Below the pieces are notes generated by a model, which saw only the letters and a program-made list of their open reading frames with translations, did no database searches and was not told the origin of the DNA. Positions 1-5,861 of a stretch of DNA of 7,219 bases are shown here, one piece after another. The stretch's first letter is position 1. The number at the start of each line of letters is the position of its first letter. The stretch covers positions 1 to 7,219 of the forward strand of contig PUNI01000133.1 in NCBI GenBank assembly GCA_003551745.1, read 5' to 3'. A program made the translations under genes and the position numbers. Source of the stretch: Paracoccaceae bacterium. Lineage in GTDB: Bacteria > Pseudomonadota > Alphaproteobacteria > Rhodobacterales > Rhodobacteraceae.

Positions 1-41
1 CCTGACCGGAGCTCGTGGCGTGCTGGCCCGGCACTCGGGGG

Positions 42-58
42 CCGGCGTTCAGCGCCGG
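42..58 (-). terminator. Hairpin directly after the last gene, candidate transcription terminator
   Basis: A perfect six-base inverted repeat (CCGGCG / CGCCGG) with a five-base loop begins two bases after the AlaX stop codon. No run of U follows on the minus-strand transcript, so it is not a textbook intrinsic terminator. A second, weaker four-base hairpin (GTGC / GCAC) lies at 20-34. Position at the end of the operon is the main support. Confidence 0.4.
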
Positions 59-60
59 TA

Positions 61-804
61 TCAGGTGTCGGCGCCGAGATCGGCGAGGCGCAGGCCGACG
101 CGGCGGTTCTGGCGGCCCTTCTTCTCGATCCTGGCGATCTCCAGCGCGCCGATCTCGCCGGTGCGGGCGACATGGGTGCCGCCGCAGGGCTGCAGATCCA
201 CCTGATCGGCGCCGTGCCCGATCCGCACCAGCCGCACCCGGCCCGCGCCCACGGGCGGCGCCACCGACATCGTCTTGACGAGGCCCGGGTTGGCGGCCAG
301 CTCGGCGTCGGTGATCCAGTCTTCCTGCACCGGCAGGTCGCGGGCGACCAGCGCGTTCAGCGCGGCCTCCAGCGCGTCGCGATCGCCGGGCGCCTCGGGC
401 ATGTCGAAATCGAGCCGGCCCTTGCCGGCGCCGATCTGCCCACCGGTCACCGGCAGCGGGATCACCACCGACAGCAGGTGCAGCGCGGTGTGCACCCGCA
501 TGTGCAGATGCCGCCGATCCCAGTCGAGCCGCTGGACGACCGCGGCGCCGACCGGCGGCGGGGCGGCGCCGGGCTCGGGCAGCAGGACCACCGCCCCGCC
601 CTCGCCCTTGCGGGTATCGGCGATGGCGACCGCCCCGCCCTCCCAGTCGAGGCGCCCGGCATCGCCGGGCTGGCCACCGCCGGCTGGGTAGAAGACCGTC
701 GCGTCGAGCACGACGCCGCCCTCGGGCGTGCGCGCGACCACCCGCGCCTCGGCCTCGCGCCGGTAGGCATCGCCCCAGAGCGGTTCGGTTGCGGGCTGGC
801 TCAT
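61..804 (-). CDS. AlaX-type alanyl-tRNA editing protein (trans-editing hydrolase)
   Basis: This 247-residue protein is a free-standing relative of the editing domain of alanyl-tRNA synthetase. Such proteins hydrolyse wrongly charged Ser-tRNA(Ala) or Gly-tRNA(Ala) in the cytoplasm. Visible motifs are the glycine-rich AGGGQPGD loop at residues 41-48 and the zinc-site pairs HTALH (H105, H109) and CGGTH (C207, H211), all intact and correctly spaced. The conserved RVHTALHLL stretch lies at 103-111. No aminoacylation domain is present, so it cannot charge tRNA. The start is ATG at 802-804, which shares four bases (ATGA) with the stop of the upstream channel gene and is preceded by AGGAG eight bases away. 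It is the last gene of the apparent operon. The family call is secure. The precise substrate (Ser versus Gly) cannot be read from the sequence, and alaX is only a family name here. Confidence 0.93.
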   Translation of the reverse strand: MSQPATEPLWGDAYRREAEARVVARTPEGGVVLDATVFYPAGGGQPGDAGRLDWEGGAVAIADTRKGEGGAVVLLPEPGAAPPPVGAAVVQRLDWDRRHLHMRVHTALHLLSVVIPLPVTGGQIGAGKGRLDFDMPEAPGDRDALEAALNALVARDLPVQEDWITDAELAANPGLVKTMSVAPPVGAGRVRLVRIGHGADQVDLQPCGGTHVARTGEIGALEIARIEKKGRQNRRVGLRLADLGADT

Positions 805-3215
805 GGCCGGGTCTCCTGTGCGGCGGTGGGGGGATCGGCCGCGCCGGGCTGCGGCAGCGCGCGCAGCGCCTTGGCGACCTCCTCGGCATTGCGGAACCAG
901 ACATCGGTCTGGCCGAACGGGATCTCGATGCCCTCCGCGGCGAAGCGGCGGGCGATCTCGTGGTTGATGTCGGAATGGACCCGCAGCAGGAAGTTCACAT
1001 CGCGCAGGATGACGCGCACCTCGAACTTTAGCCCGTCGGCGCCGAACTCGCGGAAGAGCACGTCGGGCGGCGGGTTCAGCGAGACCAGCGGCTGCGCCTC
1101 GGCGATCTCGTAGAGGATCTGCTCGACCGTCCTGGTGTCGGTCCCGTAGGCGACCGAGACCTTCACGATCAGCCGGCCGGTGAGGTTGTAGCGCGTCCAG
1201 TTGGTGACCTGCCCCGAGATCAGGTCGGCATTGGGCACGATCACGTTGGTGCGGTCGAAGGTCTCGATGACGGTGGAGCGGACCGAGATCTTGCGCACGA
1301 TGCCCATCACGCCGCCGACCTCGATCCAGTCGCCCTCGGCGACCGGGCGCTCGAACAGCAGGATGATGCCCGAGACGAAGTTCGACACCACCGTCTGCAG
1401 GCCGAAGCCGATGCCGACCGACAGCGCGCCGGCGACGATGGCGATGTTGGACAGATCGATCCCGGCGCTGGCGAAGGCGATCAGCGCAGCCAGGAACACC
1501 CCCACATAGCCCAGCCCCGACACCAGCGCCGTCTGCGCCCCCTTCTCGATGGAGGTCTTGGGCAGGACCGAGGATTTCAGCGCGCCCTGCAGCAGCCGGG
1601 TGATCCCGAAGCCGATGGCGAAGACGAACAGCACGGCGAAGAAGTCGACCGGGCGGATGCGGGTGTCGCCGAACTGGAAGCCCTCGCGCGCGGCGCCCCA
1701 CATCTCCATCAGCTGGGCCTCGCGCACCCCCCAGAGCAGGGCGAAGAACGGCAGCGAGCCGAGGGCCAGTGCAAAGCCCGCGAGCGTGGGCACGAGTGCG
1801 TCGCGCAGGGTCGCATCGCCGCCCATCAGCCAGGCATAGGCCTCGCCGATCAGCCGCTGCAGCAGCATCAGAAGCCCGATCAGCCCCAGCGACAGCACCG
1901 CCGGATAGACCAGCGCGGTGGCGGCGGTGACATAGCCCACCGCGCCCAGCAGCGGCCCGAGGACGCCGATCACCATCGCCAGCTGACCGCCGAAGCCGAT
2001 CAGCCGGGCCGAATAGGGCAGCGGCAGATCCTCCTCGCGCGACGCGCTCGTGTGGCCGCGCAGGAGCTGGCCGATGCGGAAGACCAGAAGCCCGCCCAGA
2101 ACCACGAAGGGGAAGGTGATCACCGCGGTGGCGGCCTCCGGGGTGGTGATCGGGGCGAAGAGCGCCTGCATCAGCTGCGCCGCCGCCAGCACGACCCCCA
2201 GCGCGGCGGCGTGGAAGCGGCCCTCGCGCCGGCGGTCGGCCGGCAGCTTCAGCAGCAGCTCGCCCTCGGGCACCGCGCCGCGGGGAAAGATCTGGCTGCC
2301 CAGCCAACGCGCCACCAGGGCGGTGAGCCCGGCCCAGGCGAGCGCATCGACGACCGGCTGGCCCCGCAGCCCGACAAGATCGGTCGCCCGTATCGCCGCC
2401 ACGAAGGCCAGCACCCCGAGATAGGGCACCGCCACCTGACCGAGCGAAACCAGCATGGTCAGGATCGCCTCGCTGCGCGCGGTGGCACTCTGCTGCATCC
2501 GGCTCGTCAGCCGCTCGAACCAGCGCCGGCCGCGGATCATCAGCACGAAGGCCACCAGCAGATAGGCAATGATCAGAGGCAGGTTGTCGGCCAGGTGGCT
2601 CCGCGCGGCCTGGGCACGGAAGGCGGTGGCGACCTCGCGGTTGAGCGCGGTGAACATCCCGCGCAGCTCGCGCGCGGCGAGCGGCCAGTTGGCAGGGTTG
2701 ATCGGCGCCGGCGAGAGCTGCATCAGCGCGTCGGCCTGGCGCATGCGCAGGATGTTGTCGATTTCCCGGATCAGCCCCTCGACGCGGCGGAACGCCTCCT
2801 CCGCGGCAACCACCGGGGCCTGCAGCCGCGCCAGCTGCGCGTTGAGCTCCGTGCGCCGCTCAGCGATTTCGGGCGCTTCGGTGACCCCCTCCTCGGGGGG
2901 CGGGCCGAGCGCGCGCAGCTGGGCGCGGAGCGTCTCGATCCGGGCCTGGTTGGCCGACTGCGCCTCGAGAAACCGGCTGCGCCACTCCACCATGCGGGCG
3001 CGGTGCTGCTCCAGCACCAGGCTGCTCGTGCGCGGATCCGAGATCGACCGCTCGATGCGGCTGGCCAGCTGCTCCCAGGTGTCATAGTCAGGCGCCCCGT
3101 TGATGGCGCCACCTGGCACCCAGCTGCGGGTGACCTGGGCTTCGGCGGGCGCCAGCGCCGAAAGCGCGCCGGCCAGCAGCGCCAGCAGCGCGACGAGGCG
3201 CAGCGCCGCGCCCAT
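801..3215 (-). CDS. Large MscS-family mechanosensitive ion channel with N-terminal periplasmic domain (DUF3772-like)
   Basis: This 804-residue inner-membrane protein has a clear signal peptide at residues 1-26 (hydrophobic core 7-22, probable cleavage after A-E-A before Q27). A charged, helix-rich extracytoplasmic region with coiled-coil character follows at about 45-205. About ten or eleven hydrophobic segments start near 212, 250, 288, 335, 363, 403, 428, 474, 523, 563 and 590. The MscS core is at the C-terminal end: the pore-lining glycine/alanine helix and GIGFGLQ at 601-607, NFxSG at 612-616, ERPxxxGD at 622-629, then VPN at 660-662 in the beta domain. MscS-family pores open under membrane tension and release solutes on osmotic downshock. 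The protein is much larger than E. coli MscS (286 residues) and resembles the large MscK/MscM-type architecture. The start overlaps the cysK stop (TGATG) with no clear ribosome binding site, so translation is probably coupled. The DUF3772 label is from memory of the family layout and less certain than the MscS call. Confidence 0.92.
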   Translation of the reverse strand: MGAALRLVALLALLAGALSALAPAEAQVTRSWVPGGAINGAPDYDTWEQLASRIERSISDPRTSSLVLEQHRARMVEWRSRFLEAQSANQARIETLRAQLRALGPPPEEGVTEAPEIAERRTELNAQLARLQAPVVAAEEAFRRVEGLIREIDNILRMRQADALMQLSPAPINPANWPLAARELRGMFTALNREVATAFRAQAARSHLADNLPLIIAYLLVAFVLMIRGRRWFERLTSRMQQSATARSEAILTMLVSLGQVAVPYLGVLAFVAAIRATDLVGLRGQPVVDALAWAGLTALVARWLGSQIFPRGAVPEGELLLKLPADRRREGRFHAAALGVVLAAAQLMQALFAPITTPEAATAVITFPFVVLGGLLVFRIGQLLRGHTSASREEDLPLPYSARLIGFGGQLAMVIGVLGPLLGAVGYVTAATALVYPAVLSLGLIGLLMLLQRLIGEAYAWLMGGDATLRDALVPTLAGFALALGSLPFFALLWGVREAQLMEMWGAAREGFQFGDTRIRPVDFFAVLFVFAIGFGITRLLQGALKSSVLPKTSIEKGAQTALVSGLGYVGVFLAALIAFASAGIDLSNIAIVAGALSVGIGFGLQTVVSNFVSGIILLFERPVAEGDWIEVGGVMGIVRKISVRSTVIETFDRTNVIVPNADLISGQVTNWTRYNLTGRLIVKVSVAYGTDTRTVEQILYEIAEAQPLVSLNPPPDVLFREFGADGLKFEVRVILRDVNFLLRVHSDINHEIARRFAAEGIEIPFGQTDVWFRNAEEVAKALRALPQPGAADPPTAAQETRP
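813..817 (-). promoter_or_regulatory. Shine-Dalgarno site of the AlaX gene, inside the mscS-family coding end
   Basis: On the minus strand AGGAG lies eight bases before the ATG at 802-804. This near-perfect site is embedded in the last codons of the channel gene. It fixes the AlaX start and suggests that ribosomes can initiate independently as well as by coupling through the ATGA overlap. Confidence 0.75.
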
Positions 3216-4246
3216 CAGGCTTCGAAGACGTTGGGCAGAGGCGGCGGCGGCGCGTCCAGCCACGCCGGAACCGGCAGGCCCTTTTCGCGCAGGAAGGCCG
3301 GGTTGAAGAGCTTCGACTGATACCGCGTGCCGTAGTCGCACAGGATCGTCACGATGGTGTGGCCCGGCCCCATCTCGCGCGCCATGCGGATCGCGCCGGC
3401 CACGTTGATGCCCGAAGACCCGCCGAGGCAGAGCCCCTCCCGGGCGAGCAGGTCGAAGACGATGGGCAGCGCCTCGGCATCGGGGATGCGGAAGGCCATG
3501 TCGGGCGTGAAGCCCTCGAGATTGCCGGTGATCCGTCCCTGCCCGATCCCTTCGGTGATCGAGGAGCCCTCGGCCTGCAGCTCGCCGGTGGTGTAGAAGC
3601 TGTAGAGCGCCGCGCCTTCGGGATCGGCCAGCCCGATCTTGACGCCCTTCGGCTGCAGCGCTTCGGCGACGCCGGCAAGCGTGCCGCCGGTGCCGACGGC
3701 GCAGATGAAGCCGTCGACCCTGCCTTGCGTCTGCTCCCAGACCTCGGGCCCGGTGCCCTCGACATGCGCCTGCCGGTTGGCGGTGTTGTCGAACTGGTTG
3801 GCCCAGATCGCCCCGCCCGGTTCGGTCTCGGCAAGCCGCTGCGCGAGGCGGCCGGAATAGCGGACATAGTTGTCGGGGTTGCGGTAGGGGACCGCCGGCA
3901 CCTCGACCAGCCGGGCGCCGGAGAGCCGCAGCATGTCCTTCTTTTCCTGACTCTGGGTCTCGGGGATGACGATGACGGTGGCAAAGCCCATCGAGGCGCC
4001 GACCAGCGCCAGCCCGATACCGGTGTTGCCGGCGGTGCCCTCGACGATGGTGCCGCCGGGCTTCAGCTCGCCGCGCGCCACCGCGTCGCGGATGATCCAC
4101 AGCGCGGCACGATCCTTCACCGACTGGCCGGGGTTCAGGAACTCCGCCTTGCCGAGGATTTCGCAGCCCGTGGCCTCGCTCGCCGCGCGCAACCGGATCA
4201 GCGGCGTCTTCCCGATGGCTTCGGCCAGATCCCTGCACAGCCGCAT
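3215..4246 (-). CDS. cysK: Cysteine synthase family PLP enzyme (O-acetylserine sulfhydrylase-like)
   Basis: This 343-residue fold-type II PLP enzyme most likely makes cysteine from O-acetylserine and sulfide in the cytoplasm. Visible features are the PLP lysine K44 in SVKDR, the substrate-binding loop EGTAGNTG at 69-76, the phosphate-binding GTGGT at 185-189, and GSSG at 276-279, whose serine contacts the PLP ring. It is about 20 residues longer than enterobacterial CysK. It has TAGNTG in place of the usual TSGNTG and an EGIGQGR segment at 232-238. These traits suggest a side branch that, as I recall, also includes cysteine desulfhydrases (Cds1-like), so a cysteine-degrading, sulfide-releasing activity is possible. 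It sits 46 bases after trgB, matching the trgAB-cysK order known in Rhodobacter sphaeroides, where cysK contributes to tellurite resistance. The start ATG at 4244-4246 has GGAGG seven bases upstream. Confidence 0.92.
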   Translation of the reverse strand: MRLCRDLAEAIGKTPLIRLRAASEATGCEILGKAEFLNPGQSVKDRAALWIIRDAVARGELKPGGTIVEGTAGNTGIGLALVGASMGFATVIVIPETQSQEKKDMLRLSGARLVEVPAVPYRNPDNYVRYSGRLAQRLAETEPGGAIWANQFDNTANRQAHVEGTGPEVWEQTQGRVDGFICAVGTGGTLAGVAEALQPKGVKIGLADPEGAALYSFYTTGELQAEGSSITEGIGQGRITGNLEGFTPDMAFRIPDAEALPIVFDLLAREGLCLGGSSGINVAGAIRMAREMGPGHTIVTILCDYGTRYQSKLFNPAFLREKGLPVPAWLDAPPPPLPNVFEA

Positions 4247-4253
4247 CGCACGC

Positions 4254-4258
4254 CCTCC
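4254..4258 (-). promoter_or_regulatory. Shine-Dalgarno site of cysK
   Basis: GGAGG on the minus strand lies seven bases before the cysK ATG. It sits in the only sizeable gap of the cluster (4247-4292). It is the strongest ribosome binding site in the window together with that of the AlaX gene, so cysK is probably translated independently of trgB. Confidence 0.75.
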
Positions 4259-4292
4259 GTTTGCGCCCTGATAGGGCCCGGGGCCGGCGAAC

Positions 4293-5411
4293 TCAAGCGC
4301 GCGCCCGCAGGCTCTCCCGATGCCGTGAAAGCCACAAGGCCGTGAGGATCAGCGGGGCGTTGGCCACCTCGCCGGTCTCGATCAGCGCCATAAGCCTGTC
4401 GAAGCCGATCACATGGCTGCGGATGTCCTCGGTCTCGCTGGCCTCGCCGCCGAGGCCCGCGGCACTGTCGGGCAGATCGGCCAGCGCGACGAAGGAGAAG
4501 ATGTATTCGGTCACCGCCGCCGGCGACGGGTAGTAACCGGCCACCGGCAGCAGCTCGGCCAGCCCGAGCCGCGCCTCTTCCCTGGTCTCGCGCCGCGCGG
4601 CCTCCTCCGGGCTCTCGGCGCCGTCGATGCGCCCCGCGATCGGCTCGATCGACCAGGGGTTGGCGTCGCCGCGCGCGAAGGTGCCGGCGCGGAACTGCTC
4701 GACCACCAGCACCCGGTCGCGGGTGGGATCATAGGGCAGCACGGTCACCGCATCGCCCATCACGAAGGCCGCGCGGGTCACCGGCGGGCTCATGGCCCCG
4801 TCGAAGCGGCGAAAGCGCAGATCGGTCTCCTCGACTGCGAAATACGCCGCATAGGGCTCGCGCCGGTCGGCCAGATCCAGATCCTCCGGCGCGCAGCGCC
4901 GGCGCAGGCTGGCCGGGCCGGGCCGGCGCGCCCGCAGCCGCGCACCGGCGCGGGTCAGCATCATCGGATAGCGCGCCAGCACCTCGGCCGCGCTGCGCCG
5001 CCCGTAGGCGGCCATGAAATCCCGCGCCGCCTCGATGACGACCAGAGCCCAGCGCGCCTGCCACTCCTCCAGTCGCCAGAGCGCGCCGGGGCGCCACAGC
5101 CCGGCCTCGGGCCGGTAGACGAGCGCGGGCTCGGTGGTGCCGTCATGGGCCACCGTCACCGCCTCGACCGAATAGCCGAAGCCCCCCTCGTAGAAGTCCA
5201 GCCGGGCGGACTCCTCGGGCGTGAGGCCGGTGACGATCATCCCCTCGGCCACCGCGCCGGGCTCGGGCAGGATCATCGGGAAGCTCTCGCCCTCGGCCCA
5301 GCGCACCGCATGATCCGCGAGCCGCGCCGGGCGCGATGCCGGGCGCCGGCCCAGCACCACCTCCTGAAGCTCCGGATGACACAGCGTGCCGTAGAAGAAC
5401 TGCGCCCGCAC
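4293..5411 (-). CDS. trgB: TrgB: gamma-glutamylcyclotransferase-like domain fused to an ADP-ribose-pyrophosphatase-type Nudix hydrolase
   Basis: This 372-residue protein has two recognisable domains. Residues 1 to about 110 form a gamma-glutamylcyclotransferase/AIG2-like domain, with the YGTL substrate-loop motif at 7-10 and the probable catalytic glutamate E75 in LDFYEGG. Residues about 205-355 form a Nudix domain whose box runs from G260 through E266 to R274-E275 and E278-E279, so the metal-binding glutamates are present. The usual glycine near the end of the box is arginine (R281). The family relative in E. coli hydrolyses ADP-ribose. The 111-205 linker is charged and not assigned. The start is GTG at 5409-5411, six bases after the trgA stop. 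The YGTL motif must lie near the N-terminus, which supports this start. The position next to trgA and cysK matches the tellurite-resistance locus of Rhodobacter sphaeroides. Domain calls are firm; the true substrates are unknown. Confidence 0.9.
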   Translation of the reverse strand: MRAQFFYGTLCHPELQEVVLGRRPASRPARLADHAVRWAEGESFPMILPEPGAVAEGMIVTGLTPEESARLDFYEGGFGYSVEAVTVAHDGTTEPALVYRPEAGLWRPGALWRLEEWQARWALVVIEAARDFMAAYGRRSAAEVLARYPMMLTRAGARLRARRPGPASLRRRCAPEDLDLADRREPYAAYFAVEETDLRFRRFDGAMSPPVTRAAFVMGDAVTVLPYDPTRDRVLVVEQFRAGTFARGDANPWSIEPIAGRIDGAESPEEAARRETREEARLGLAELLPVAGYYPSPAAVTEYIFSFVALADLPDSAAGLGGEASETEDIRSHVIGFDRLMALIETGEVANAPLILTALWLSRHRESLRARA

Positions 5412-5417
5412 GGGGCC

Positions 5418-5858
5418 TCAGCTCCAGCGCCGCCCGGCCGCCTCGGCCGCCAGCCCGCCCAGAAGCCCGCCCAGTGCGAGCACGCCCAGAAGCCGGGGAT
5501 CGCCCATCACGGCGAGATGCTCGACCATGATGCCGAAGGTGCCAACCGTCGCCTCCAGCGGGCCGTCGTAGCGGCGGTTCATCGAGCGCAGGATGGTCTC
5601 GCGGAAGGAGAACAGGAAGAGCGCGGCCAGCGTCATCACCGCCGAGGCGGTCAGCCCCACGCCGAGGGCGTTGCCATAGCCGCGACCGGCGCGACTGCCC
5701 ATCACCTTCCATCCCGTGAAGGCACCGATAAGCGCGCAGAGCACCGAGAAACTGCCGAACTGCGTGTGCGGCGGCATCAGTGGCTTGAAGGCCTCGGCCG
5801 CCGCGAAGGCGACCGCGGCGAAGGCCAGCGCAGCGATGAGCTTCGCGCCGGTCGGCAT
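5418..5858 (-). CDS. trgA: TrgA family small integral membrane protein (tellurite resistance)
   Basis: This 146-residue hydrophobic protein has four likely membrane helices at about residues 7-23, 36-53, 62-85 and 122-139. A short polar segment at 87-101 contains R91, R95 and R96. The N-terminus (MPTGAKLIAAL) and the KPLMPP segment at 25-30 resemble TrgA proteins of Rhodobacterales. The following Nudix-fusion gene and cysK make the assignment much stronger than sequence recall alone. In Rhodobacter sphaeroides, trgAB are reported to raise tellurite resistance, with TrgA membrane-associated, but its biochemical role is not established. The ATG at 5856-5858 follows the upstream stop by three bases. 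No strong ribosome binding site is visible, only a GGGGCGGG-like run, so translation is probably coupled to the methyltransferase gene. Confidence 0.85.
   Translation of the reverse strand: MPTGAKLIAALAFAAVAFAAAEAFKPLMPPHTQFGSFSVLCALIGAFTGWKVMGSRAGRGYGNALGVGLTASAVMTLAALFLFSFRETILRSMNRRYDGPLEATVGTFGIMVEHLAVMGDPRLLGVLALGGLLGGLAAEAAGRRWS
5422..5425 (-). promoter_or_regulatory. Probable Shine-Dalgarno site for the GTG start of trgB
   Basis: GGAG on the minus strand lies ten bases before the GTG at 5409-5411, within the final tryptophan and serine codons of trgA. It supports a GTG start that follows the trgA stop by six bases and would be reached by ribosomes finishing trgA. Confidence 0.45.
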
Positions 5859-5861
5859 CGC

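Noticed and set aside
61..2307. A 748-residue minus-strand protein ending as AlaX
   Set aside because: Only the last 247 residues have family motifs. The rest reads the channel gene in a wrong frame, and the ATG at 802-804 has a strong ribosome binding site.
2052..3320. A 422-codon open frame on the plus strand opposite the channel gene
   Set aside because: Low-complexity composition, no motifs and complete overlap with the well-supported channel gene.
801..4238. One 1145-residue protein joining the cysK region to the channel
   Set aside because: The part upstream of 3215 is an out-of-frame reading of cysK without motifs. The true channel starts at 3215 with a clear signal peptide.
4275..4285. 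Inverted repeat GGCCC-G-GGGCC between trgB and cysK
   Set aside because: The arms leave a one-base centre, so only a weak three-pair stem could fold, and no U run follows. It is more likely chance in GC-rich DNA than a terminator.
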